Shown here: positions 1 through 7,569 of the stretch, one piece after another
Layout: the number at the start of each line of letters is the position of its first letter
Numbering within the stretch: position 1 is the stretch's first letter
Made by a program: the position numbers and the translations under genes
The notes under the pieces: generated by a model
What the model was told of the DNA's origin: nothing
Databases searched by the model: none
The model's input: only the letters and a program-made list of their open reading frames with translations
IMG/VR virus record: IMGVR_UViG_3300019093_000068
Span: 1-22,300 of that record
Origin: a virus
DNA: 22,300 nt
Direction: 5' to 3' (one strand)

Positions 1-222
1 ATACAAGGTACATTAGGATATCAAGGCTTACAGGGTTGGGAAGGTGTACAAGGATTTACAGGCACACAAGGTCCAGTTGGGGTTGGTACTCAAGGTACTG
101 ATGGAAGTCAAGGTACTACAGGTAGTACAGGAGCTTTTGATATTTCATTGGCAGCGTTCAAACAATTAGTAGCAGACAGTACGGACTTTGCAGATTTCCA
201 AAGTAGAATAGCAGCTTTATAA
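1..222 (+). CDS. Collagen-like tail fibre/adhesin, C-terminal end (partial)
   Basis: The reading frame is open from base 1 and ends at TAA 220-222; the 5' part lies outside the window. The visible 73 residues begin with about 15 Gly-x-x triplets, many with Gln before Gly (QGT, QGL, QGP, QGT), which is the collagen-like triple-helix pattern common in phage fibre shafts. A short non-collagen tail follows (FDISLAAFKQLV onward) and ends in Ala-Ala-Leu. Such trimeric rods usually carry or extend receptor-binding parts at the tail tip. The next gene, 20 bases downstream, is also fibre-like, which supports the role. Which fibre or baseplate protein it belongs to cannot be told from this fragment. 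Confidence 0.75.
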   Translation: MQGTLGYQGLQGWEGVQGFTGTQGPVGVGTQGTDGSQGTTGSTGAFDISLAAFKQLVADSTDFADFQSRIAAL

Positions 223-242
223 GTAATAGAGAGGAATGATAA

Positions 243-2630
243 ATGTCAATTAATTTAGACCAGACGGGCCCATCGCATTTACTCAGTACCGACGAAGATG
301 GTCTAATCCTTAACGGCAGTCAGGTCATCAGCAAGAGTATTCACGTTGCTGCCACTCCTCCTCAAAACTTAAAATTACTTTGGTTAGACACTACTCAAGC
401 AGGCTATGCTGCCTTCCCATTAGGTGGTGGCACCGATTATATTCTTCGTACTGATGGACTTGGTAATGTTAGTTGGGTGCCTCCTAGTAGTCTAGATGTT
501 ACTAGATATCGCTATACTGCAAGTACTCTTACCACTACCACAGGTATAGATAATGGATCTACCAGGTCTGTTATAAGATTTAACAATGCGTCAATGAAAG
601 ATGCCAACATCATCTACATTAGTAATTACGATTTGGCCAACAATGATATATCAGAGTTTTTAGATAGTTTAAATTTGTTTAGAAATTATGTTAGAAGAGG
701 CTATATCAAAGTTGAAAAACAAAATAATCCCAATTGGTTTTTGATTTTTCAATATAAAGTAGTCACCGTCGATGATAACTATACCGAAATAACCGTAAGC
801 ATAGCTAGAAGTTATGGCAATTTTACCAATAATGATCCAGTTTATGTGACATTTAGTTCCAGTGGACCAGAGGGCACACCACAAGATCTCACAGTATTTG
901 CTACTATAACCACTCAACAGACGTTGACCAATAAGACATTGTCCAGTCCTTACATCAGTGGATTAAATTTACTTGATGGTAATATAGTATTTGAAGGTGC
1001 TACACCTAATAGTTATGAAACAACAATATCAGTAGTTGATCCTACGGCAGACAGAACGGTTTACATCCCGGATGCCAGCACAACTTTGGTTGGAACTGAT
1101 GTGACTCAGACGTTATCCAACAAGACATTAACTAGTCCTTACATTGATGATCCCGTAGTTAGGAACTCGATGACAGTTCAAACTGATATTTCTGTAGTCT
1201 CTGACAATATGAACTTGTTGGAATTAGAAGGTTCTGACCCAAATATCATACTTAATCAAACTGAAGGCGGAACTAACACAATACATTTTCAAGTAAATGG
1301 CACAGAAAAGTTTGCTCTTGGCCGCAATTCGAGTGATAATTTTTATATTACTAGACAGCCCGATGGCACTTGGATTGATAACACATTGATCATTAATATT
1401 GACTCAGGATCTGTAAGTATTGGATCTACAGAAGCTAGTTCAGATAAGCAAACGGGTGCATTAATTGTTGCTGGCGGAGCAGGTTTTGGTGGTAATATCT
1501 ATGCTAATGGTGTGGAAAATACTCCAATTGGTGCAGTAATACGTAATACAGGATCATTTACCACTGTAAGAGCCAATGGTGATGTGACTTTAACCAGTAC
1601 TACTCAAAGTGATAGTGCTGCTAGTGGTGCTTTGGTCTTGTCGGGCGGGGTTGGAATTGCTAAAAATTTACATATTGATGGCACAATTTATGCTGGTGCT
1701 AAGGCTTTTAACGAAACAACCCTAACAGGATATAATTTAGTAGTGCAAGGGCCTAATGCTAAAATGCGTATCGGGCCTAATTATACAGCTGGCGGTGATA
1801 GGAATTACATTGATATACTAAGTCAAAATACTCTTAGTACCATTTTAACAGAAAATGATAACTTTTTGATTAAAAATCTAAAAGATAGTGCTTTAATTAC
1901 TTTAGATGCACCTAATGGCACTGTGAATATATCGTCTTTAAAGGCTAGTTCGTCAAATACCACTGGCGCATTAACGGTAGTTGGGGGAGTTGGAGTACAA
2001 GGAAGCATTTACGCCAATGACATGTATAGCAATAATAGTCAAGTGGTCACATTGGCTGCTAGTCAAACTATATTAAACAAGACATTAACAGCTCCTACTA
2101 TATCAAATTTGACAGTAACTGGTGCATTGACAGTTGGTGGCACTACTGGTATTATTGGACAATATTTACAAACTACAGGTACGGGTATACAATGGGTTAA
2201 TCCATCTGCCTCGCCTACAGTGGTCTTTACTAAAGACGGCGACCAAACTACAGCCAGTGGCGGTGCAGTGGTAAGATTTAGTGCAACTCCTTCCTTACAA
2301 GTGGGTGCAAGTTTTGGCACAATGGCTAATAGTGGTATTTTTACATTTAGTGTTGTGGGCTATTATCAAGTTATTGTACACTATAATTTGGGTGCAGCAG
2401 GCGGCGGCGACGCTATGCCTACTAGTGATTTTTGGGGAAGACTTAACGGATCAGATACCCCAACAAGATATTTACAATTAAGCTCAACAGCAGTTAGAAG
2501 AGGTTCAGTGACTGACGTATTCAATATAGCTAATATTGGCGATACCGTTAGTTGGTTCGCCAATAATGCAATTGCCATATTAGGTACTGGAGCTACAGCC
2601 AGTAAAATTACCATACTTCGACTAGGATAG
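243..2630 (+). CDS. Large repetitive fibre protein with C1q-like C-terminal domain
   Basis: A 795-residue protein; the ATG at 243 has GAGAGG (229-234) as ribosome site. The body is built of recurring short modules. One is T-L-x-N-K-T-L-x-x-P (about residues 227, 290 and 609); another is S/T-G-A-L-x-V-x-G-G-x-G-x-x-x-x-I-Y-A (about residues 404, 461 and 574). The first two copies of module one are also similar as DNA (921-956 and 1110-1145). Modules of this kind are typical of long fibres in marine T4-like phages. The last 140 residues, from about 657, are beta-rich and look like a C1q/TNF-type jelly roll (VVFTKDGDQTTASGG, then GIFTFSVVGYYQVIVHYNL, then a Leu-Gly end), a fold used for receptor binding. 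No enzyme motif is seen. A structural adhesin is likely; the exact fibre is not assigned. Confidence 0.75.
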   Translation: MSINLDQTGPSHLLSTDEDGLILNGSQVISKSIHVAATPPQNLKLLWLDTTQAGYAAFPLGGGTDYILRTDGLGNVSWVPPSSLDVTRYRYTASTLTTTTGIDNGSTRSVIRFNNASMKDANIIYISNYDLANNDISEFLDSLNLFRNYVRRGYIKVEKQNNPNWFLIFQYKVVTVDDNYTEITVSIARSYGNFTNNDPVYVTFSSSGPEGTPQDLTVFATITTQQTLTNKTLSSPYISGLNLLDGNIVFEGATPNSYETTISVVDPTADRTVYIPDASTTLVGTDVTQTLSNKTLTSPYIDDPVVRNSMTVQTDISVVSDNMNLLELEGSDPNIILNQTEGGTNTIHFQVNGTEKFALGRNSSDNFYITRQPDGTWIDNTLIINIDSGSVSIGSTEASSDKQTGALIVAGGAGFGGNIYANGVENTPIGAVIRNTGSFTTVRANGDVTLTSTTQSDSAASGALVLSGGVGIAKNLHIDGTIYAGAKAFNETTLTGYNLVVQGPNAKMRIGPNYTAGGDRNYIDILSQNTLSTILTENDNFLIKNLKDSALITLDAPNGTVNISSLKASSSNTTGALTVVGGVGVQGSIYANDMYSNNSQVVTLAASQTILNKTLTAPTISNLTVTGALTVGGTTGIIGQYLQTTGTGIQWVNPSASPTVVFTKDGDQTTASGGAVVRFSATPSLQVGASFGTMANSGIFTFSVVGYYQVIVHYNLGAAGGGDAMPTSDFWGRLNGSDTPTRYLQLSSTAVRRGSVTDVFNIANIGDTVSWFANNAIAILGTGATASKITILRLG

Positions 2631-2632
2631 TC

Positions 2633-2660
2633 TTGACAAAGTAAAAAATTCCAGTATAAT
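2633..2660 (+). promoter_or_regulatory. Near-perfect sigma70 promoter of the glycan block
   Basis: TTGACA at 2633-2638 and TATAAT at 2655-2660 are both exact consensus hexamers, 16 bp apart. They begin three bases after the stop of the fibre gene and end 23 bases before the ATG at 2684. Transcription would start near 2667, giving a leader of about 17 bases. No late-type ATAAATA octamer is present here. The block downstream could therefore be read by unmodified host RNA polymerase early in infection (inference). Confidence 0.75.
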
Positions 2661-2683
2661 AGTAGCATAGATAACTATGTTAT

Positions 2684-3427
2684 ATGATAGATTTAGGAAT
2701 GTATTGTCTTTGTTATGTAGGCAAAGAACACAAAAAAATTCAGTTTGATCAGCGAAACATCATGTGTGGCGCTGCTAATTATGCACCTGCAGACTATGTT
2801 AATCTTCAGCATAGAGGGTTCATTATGGATAATATTGGTGAAAGTATTAGCCATATGAATAACGATTTTGGCAGTTTAACGGGGCTATACTGGGTTTGGA
2901 AGAATGCCAAGCATGATTTTAAAGGCACAAACACTTATAGAATTTATTGGGATGAGGAACTTAGTTTAAAACCCAATAGAGTACATGTTCCTAAAGCTAA
3001 AGATATAGTTACAGCCATAAAAGGTTTTGCTCCACATGTGGATAATGTCTATGATCACTTTAGTCATTGTCATAATAATTTAGGATGGCAGCTACTTTAT
3101 GGATTGGCAGGTGATAGACGTATACCTATTACTGTTGATATGATTAATGGATTGAGAAATTACAAATATCTCATACCATTTCATATGTTTACAGCAGATT
3201 CTGCTACTTTTGACCGTATATGTGAAGTACTTTTCACTGTATTATTTGAATTTCATGCTAATTATGCTAGTTTTCTTCCTGAAATATACAATAGAAATCA
3301 GCAAATTAGATTTTATGACTTTTTTGGCGAACGTATTTTACACCTTATTTTAACTAATAATTACCATTTTTTAGGTAATGTCGATGTTACACATTTAAAT
3401 ATACTGGATATAGATCATCATGCTTGA
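2684..3427 (+). CDS. DUF4422 glycosyltransferase-like protein
   Basis: A 247-residue protein. Residues 49-74 carry the hallmark of the DUF4422 family (DNIGESISHMNNDF, then LTGLYWVWKN), followed by YRIYWDEEL at 85-93. Family members sit in capsule and LPS clusters and are treated as glycosyltransferases; a histidine-rich stretch near 123-131 (YDHFSHCHNN) lies where the family has conserved polar residues. Donor and acceptor sugars cannot be read. It is the first gene after a consensus sigma70 promoter and overlaps the next gene by 8 bases, so the two are co-transcribed. No clear Shine-Dalgarno is seen before ATG 2684. Its place beside fibre genes suggests modification of a virion or host glycan (inference). 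Confidence 0.7.
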   Translation: MIDLGMYCLCYVGKEHKKIQFDQRNIMCGAANYAPADYVNLQHRGFIMDNIGESISHMNNDFGSLTGLYWVWKNAKHDFKGTNTYRIYWDEELSLKPNRVHVPKAKDIVTAIKGFAPHVDNVYDHFSHCHNNLGWQLLYGLAGDRRIPITVDMINGLRNYKYLIPFHMFTADSATFDRICEVLFTVLFEFHANYASFLPEIYNRNQQIRFYDFFGERILHLILTNNYHFLGNVDVTHLNILDIDHHA

Positions 3428-4682
3428 AGCAGATAAAATTCAACCCCATTTACTAGAATATATTAAAGATCCAACGGATCCCGAACGCAATTTTGCCATA
3501 GGTTTGCAGTATGATTTACTAGGTCAATCAGCTAGCGCAGTCAGTTTCTTTTTAAGAACAGCTGAACGTACGGATGATGAGCTATTAAGATATGAATGCT
3601 TACTTAGAGCAGCACTATGTTTTGAAAGACAAGGGTCTAGGAACTTTACCGTAAAAGGTCTATTGCTTCATGCAGTGGCGTTGCAGCCAAAGCGTCCTGA
3701 AGCCTACTATCACCTTAGTAGATTCTATGAAAGAAAGCCAGAAGATGGGCATTGGAATGAATGTTATACAGCAGCCAGCATCGGCGAAAGTGTTGCTGAT
3801 GATATTAATTCTGGATTAAGAACAGATATAGGTTATCCAGGTAAAGATGCTATTAGATTTCAAAAGGCCTTAAGTAGTTGGCACTGTGGGCTGTGTGATG
3901 AATCCCGTAGTTTGTTTAAAGAACTAATGCGTTCAAAAGAACTTTCAGAAGATTATAAAAAGATCATTTATAGTAATTTAAAATACATGAGTAATTATGT
4001 AGAGATTCCTTTTGATAATTATGAGCCTTCTAAAAATTATAAATTAAGATATAATTTCCCAGGATCAGAAACTATAGAAACAAACTATAGTGAAGCTTAT
4101 CAAGATATGTTTGTATTGAGCATGTTAAATGGTAAAAGAGATGGCACATTTATTGAAATTGGTGCCGGCAGACCATTTTATGGAAACAATACTGCATTAT
4201 TAGAAAAGCAATTTAATTGGCGTGGTATTAGTATTGATTTAGATGAACGCCAAGTTAGTACAGAACGTCGTACACCTTTCCTAATTAAAAATGCACTAGA
4301 AATTGATTATGCCAAAATTATTAGGGAAATGAATTTAGGACCAGCAGTTGACTATCTTCAATTAGATTGTGATCCGGCAGAAGTTACTTTTGAAATCCTA
4401 AAAAAGATTCCTTTTGACGAATATAAATTCAAAGTTATTACCTTTGAGCATGATCACTATAACACAGATAGAAAAGATTTAAGAGAATTATCAAGAGAGT
4501 TTTTAAAATCTAAGGGATATACCCTAGTGGTCAATGATATTGCTCCAGATGAATGGCGTAATTATGAAGACTGGTGGGTATGTGCTGAATATATTAACAA
4601 GGATATATTAAACAAGATGATTCTTATCAATGACAAAGTTAAGAAAGGCGAAGATTACGTTTTATCAGGCAGAGGTTATTAA
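3420..4682 (+). CDS. TPR-like protein fused to FkbM-type methyltransferase
   Basis: A 420-residue two-part protein. Residues 1 to about 200 are helical and TPR-like (alternating Ala/Leu/Tyr helices such as RPEAYYHLSRFYERKP), as in phage and bacterial glycosyltransferase helper domains. From about residue 220 the sequence resembles FkbM-family SAM methyltransferases: QDMFVLSMLNGKRDGTFIEIG contains the Gly-x-Gly SAM loop (FIEIGAGRP, about 244-252), then WRGISIDLDE binds the SAM ribose. Later DYLQLDCDP and VITFEHDHY fit the FkbM core. FkbM enzymes O-methylate sugars or polyketides. ATG 3420 overlaps the DUF4422 gene by 8 bases, and its TAA shares a base with the next ATG (TAATG at 4680-4684), which points to one coupled operon. 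The substrate is unknown. Confidence 0.75.
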   Translation: MLEADKIQPHLLEYIKDPTDPERNFAIGLQYDLLGQSASAVSFFLRTAERTDDELLRYECLLRAALCFERQGSRNFTVKGLLLHAVALQPKRPEAYYHLSRFYERKPEDGHWNECYTAASIGESVADDINSGLRTDIGYPGKDAIRFQKALSSWHCGLCDESRSLFKELMRSKELSEDYKKIIYSNLKYMSNYVEIPFDNYEPSKNYKLRYNFPGSETIETNYSEAYQDMFVLSMLNGKRDGTFIEIGAGRPFYGNNTALLEKQFNWRGISIDLDERQVSTERRTPFLIKNALEIDYAKIIREMNLGPAVDYLQLDCDPAEVTFEILKKIPFDEYKFKVITFEHDHYNTDRKDLRELSREFLKSKGYTLVVNDIAPDEWRNYEDWWVCAEYINKDILNKMILINDKVKKGEDYVLSGRGY

Positions 4683-5083
4683 TGATTCCAGTAATAGGCA
4701 CAGCAGTAGTTTTTGATACATATTGGGTTTCTAGGCTGTTAGCCAGTGTGGATTTCCCAGTGGAGAATTTTTTCATTGTTAATAACAATGGCAAAGGTGA
4801 AATTACAGAAGATCTTGACAACCTAGCCAAGATCAAGCATAGGTATATTAAAAAAATTCATGTATGCCATATGCCAGCTAATATGGGTGTGTCATTTTCT
4901 TGGAATTTAATTATTAAAAGTTATATGATGGCTCCATATTGGGTTATTGTAAATGATGATGTGAGTTTTGGTCCAGGATTGTTGGCTGAAATGTATCATA
5001 AAATAACTGGTGATCCAGAAGTGGGAATGATTCATGCCAATGGTGGAGACTTCAGTGTGTGGGTAGTTGGGATTTATTCTTAA
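4682..5083 (+). CDS. GT-A glycosyltransferase, N-terminal part (frameshifted)
   Basis: A 133-residue open frame from ATG 4682 (overlapping the upstream stop as TAATG). It begins MIPVIGTAVVFDTYWVSRLL, a nucleotide-sugar-binding beta-alpha start. It has YWVIVNDDVSFGPG with the metal-binding Asp pair at 92-93, the DxD-like signature of GT2/GT-A glycosyltransferases. The frame runs on as GDFSV and then into WVVGIYS and a stop at 5081-5083. The natural continuation (GSWDLFLIRD) is in another frame, reached by skipping two bases (TG, 5060-5061) in an alternating GTGTGTGGG stretch. This is therefore the front half of a single gene broken by a 2-base insertion, or read through by recoding, or an assembly error. 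Confidence 0.75.
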   Translation: MIPVIGTAVVFDTYWVSRLLASVDFPVENFFIVNNNGKGEITEDLDNLAKIKHRYIKKIHVCHMPANMGVSFSWNLIIKSYMMAPYWVIVNDDVSFGPGLLAEMYHKITGDPEVGMIHANGGDFSVWVVGIYS

Positions 5084-5463
5084 TCAGAGATACTGTGGTA
5101 AAGCAATATGGATTGTTTGATGAAAACATGTATCCGGCTTATAGTGAAGATGATGATTATATCATGCGTCTTGTACATAAACCAATTAAGAAAATTTTAG
5201 GATTAGATGCTAATTATTATCACGGTGCTGGTGATAAAACGCAATATCATTTTTATGGTGGTAACACACGTCGTAAAGATCCTGAATTTCAGCAAAAGGT
5301 TGATGCTGCACGTGATTTAAATATTGATTATTTGACTGATAAATGGGGAGAATATTGGCGAACGTGTTGGCCTACTTTTGAACCTTGGGAAGGCAAGGCA
5401 CATCATCTAAGCGAGCAGCGTTACGATTTAGAATTTATTAGAAGTAAATATGTAGGATTTTAA
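5059..5463 (+). pseudogene. GT-A glycosyltransferase, C-terminal part (frameshifted)
   Basis: This is the back half of the preceding glycosyltransferase, open to TAA 5461-5463. The first possible start is the GTG at 5059, with no ribosome site, so independent translation is doubtful. It reads GSWDLFLIRDTVVKQYGLFD, then AYSEDDDYIMRL. The acidic E-D-x-D-x-x-x-R block is the acceptor/catalytic-base region seen in GT2 enzymes, and 'LFDENMYPAYSEDDDY' fits that family closely. Removing two bases at 5060-5061 joins it to the first part, giving a protein of about 259 residues. Its stop codon overlaps the stop of the convergent Nudix gene (shared TTAA, 5460-5463). Confidence 0.7.
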
Positions 5464-5894
5464 ATCAAATCCATTACATCAAATACTGTTTGTAGTTTAG
5501 TCCTAATAACTCGACTATTAAAACTACTGCGTAATCCTTGATGTAATGGCTTTGGGGCTAGATCAATGGTACTCCAAGCCCACCCAGAATGCTCATCACT
5601 GATTGTTGGTATGAATTCGTTCTTAACTAAACAGAGATATGTGTGAAAATTGAACACGCTGTCATTACTAACAAATGTTTCCAAGGGAATTGATTTTAGA
5701 ATTTCAGGAGTAAATCCTAATTCTTCGTTTACTTCACGCATCAATCCTTGCCAAGCATTTTCACCTGCATCATTAGTGCCACCAACTAAACTCCAAGTGC
5801 CACGATGCTTGCCGTTGGCTTTTTGTAGTAGTAAAACACGACCTGTGTTTTTAGCATAAAATAATGCACCACTACAAACAATTTTTTCTTTCAT
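5460..5894 (-). CDS. Nudix hydrolase
   Basis: 144 residues from the ATG at 5894; this start overlaps the upstream gp15 stop as ATGA, implying translational coupling. The Nudix box is complete: Gly39, five residues, Glu45, seven residues, then REVNEELGF at 53-61, matching GX5EX7REUXEEXGU with all metal-binding glutamates. The strand before it (RGTWSLVGG) is also typical. Nudix enzymes cleave nucleoside diphosphates linked to another group, such as oxidised dNTPs, NDP-sugars, ADP-ribose or capped RNA; the substrate cannot be told here. T4 also carries a Nudix gene (nudE). It is unusual that it sits in a neck/tail operon, and it lies next to the glycan block, so an NDP-sugar substrate is one possibility (inference). 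Confidence 0.9.
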   Translation of the reverse strand: MKEKIVCSGALFYAKNTGRVLLLQKANGKHRGTWSLVGGTNDAGENAWQGLMREVNEELGFTPEILKSIPLETFVSNDSVFNFHTYLCLVKNEFIPTISDEHSGWAWSTIDLAPKPLHQGLRSSFNSRVIRTKLQTVFDVMDLI

Positions 5895-7540
5895 AACAAT
5901 ATACGCCAATATCCTTTGAGGTATTCACCTTCAAAACTTTTAACCCAACCAACTCCGTTCCATTTGTATTGGACATTTGTATATATGTTTGTTAGATAGC
6001 GTATGACATTTTTTGATATTGTGCTGTCAAAAATTATACGCCATTTTGTACCAGTCCACTCAATAATATCGTTAGTATTAGCTATAAAATCACTGCCATC
6101 TTGATTTCGCCAAGCACTAGGCCCATAGTCATTTGTAAATAGTTCATAAGTTATGCTGTCGTCTATTTGCGCTGATTGATCCAATCTAATCACTAATTTC
6201 CCTGCAATATTTAATACATCAAAATCTACAGGATGATTGTTAACATAAACTTCTGTTCGTAAAACTTTATTATGATCTATGGTAGTATCTATTCTATTAC
6301 TGGAATTTTCAGCAATCAAGGTTTCACGTATGCCACCACCAATATTATCAATGATCAAATACCTAGTACCAACGGTGGATGCAGGTAACCCGCTATTAGG
6401 ACCTTTAGTTTTTGGATCAATAATAGCATCAAATGTTCCCGGGCTATTGGGTCGATACTCACTGCCAATATCAGTATTACTTGGATAAGTGTCGGTGATC
6501 CATTCTATATTTAATATAGTTGGATCCAATGGATTGATAGCAATAGTGCCAACAACTTGAGTTCCATTAGGTTGAAGCAAGAATATTTTACTATCTCTAG
6601 AGTCCCATTGCCCAAGATGTTTGTCGAATATGATATTCCAATTAACTCGTTGTTCTGAATTTATATCAACATTGATTAAATCATTTTTATGTGACCCACT
6701 GGCATCTGGATAGAATATTCTAGCTTGTCCGCCATAAACAATAAGATTGTAATTGTCTATGACTGTAGCAGCAGCACCTATATTATTTAATTGAGTGGGA
6801 GCTATCCCTCCATCATCTACCCCTAATCCCTCAATATACCCGCCGCTACCTCGGCCTATTTGACTAAACATGCCCATGGACACACTTTCGATGACTCCTA
6901 GTCGTTTTACTTTACTTGGTGGGCTAATCCATATAGGCATGCTCAATGTCATTGTAGCAATATCAATTGGGCTGTCAGTGCCTATGGGAATTGATCGACT
7001 ACTAAAATTTATGTTATCCATATAGATCACACTTAAACTAGTCCAGTCTACATAATTGTCATTGGTTTGAATTTCAAGACTAGGATTGAACAACATCATC
7101 ATTTGTTCTAAAAGTTGTAATTTTTGTTCGGTACTGGAAGTCCAAATGTCTGCTTTCACTGTGAGTTTATAAGGTGTAGGCATGATTCTTTCTATGGTAT
7201 AGTTAGTACCTTCAGTACTAGTATATTCATCTCTGCCTGTTTCTGGATTGAATTCTATATTGCGTTCTCTTATGTTCATTTTGCCTACAAAAGTAGCATC
7301 GGCTAATCTATCTTTTTCCATTTCAAGGCTACTAATATATACAGCAATCCTTGGCATGCTGTTAATTTTATTTTCACTGTTTTGTCTTAAAATGTTTCCA
7401 ACTTGACGATCTTGGTCGCCATACATAACAGGCACTCTTGCTAAGGTGCCGTCGCTATATTTTACAACAAAATTACTGAGTAATCTTATAGTTTGTATAA
7501 GATAACGTCTTATTTGCCCGTCGTAGAAGAACTGAATAAT
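5891..7540 (-). CDS. gp15: Tail sheath stabiliser/completion protein gp15-like
   Basis: gp15 caps the contracted-sheath end of T4-like tails and joins tail to neck. The core reads RVPVMYGDQDRQ, then SMPRIAVYISSLEMEKDR, YTIERIMPTPYKLTVKADIW and DWTSLSVIYMDNI, the order seen in gp15 proteins. A further N-terminal segment, QFFYDGQIRRYLIQTIRLL, lies upstream of the first ordinary start (GTG 7435) and matches the gp15 N-terminus, so coding must extend to about 7537. The frame there begins only with ATT codons (7540, 7537) after an in-frame TGA (7546-7544); the true start is unresolved. The protein is about 549 residues against 272 in T4. The excess is a C-terminal extension with Trp-rich beta segments (NDIIEWTGTKWRII; VQYKWNGVGWVKSFEG) ending in GYWRILL. 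It is the middle gene of a minus-strand operon and overlaps the Nudix start. Confidence 0.75.
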   Translation of the reverse strand: MIQFFYDGQIRRYLIQTIRLLSNFVVKYSDGTLARVPVMYGDQDRQVGNILRQNSENKINSMPRIAVYISSLEMEKDRLADATFVGKMNIRERNIEFNPETGRDEYTSTEGTNYTIERIMPTPYKLTVKADIWTSSTEQKLQLLEQMMMLFNPSLEIQTNDNYVDWTSLSVIYMDNINFSSRSIPIGTDSPIDIATMTLSMPIWISPPSKVKRLGVIESVSMGMFSQIGRGSGGYIEGLGVDDGGIAPTQLNNIGAAATVIDNYNLIVYGGQARIFYPDASGSHKNDLINVDINSEQRVNWNIIFDKHLGQWDSRDSKIFLLQPNGTQVVGTIAINPLDPTILNIEWITDTYPSNTDIGSEYRPNSPGTFDAIIDPKTKGPNSGLPASTVGTRYLIIDNIGGGIRETLIAENSSNRIDTTIDHNKVLRTEVYVNNHPVDFDVLNIAGKLVIRLDQSAQIDDSITYELFTNDYGPSAWRNQDGSDFIANTNDIIEWTGTKWRIIFDSTISKNVIRYLTNIYTNVQYKWNGVGWVKSFEGEYLKGYWRILL

Positions 7541-7569
7541 ATTTCAACGGTGTTAAACCGAAGCCTCCA

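Noticed and set aside
2381-2668. 95-codon minus-strand open frame at the end of the fibre gene
   Set aside because: It is a mirror of the fibre C-terminal domain and crosses the sigma70 promoter; no ribosome site.
5455-5472. Possible bidirectional terminator GGATTT-TAAATC-AAATCC at the convergent junction
   Set aside because: The stem is only six AT-rich pairs and neither strand has a following T-run, so it is unlikely to stop transcription.
5650-5859. Plus-strand open frame opposite the Nudix gene
   Set aside because: The complete Nudix box on the minus strand explains this stretch; the plus frame has no motif or ribosome site.
5896-5909. A longer Nudix start at 5909
   Set aside because: That codon is ATT; the ATG at 5894 forms an ATGA overlap with the gp15 stop and directly precedes the conserved first strand.
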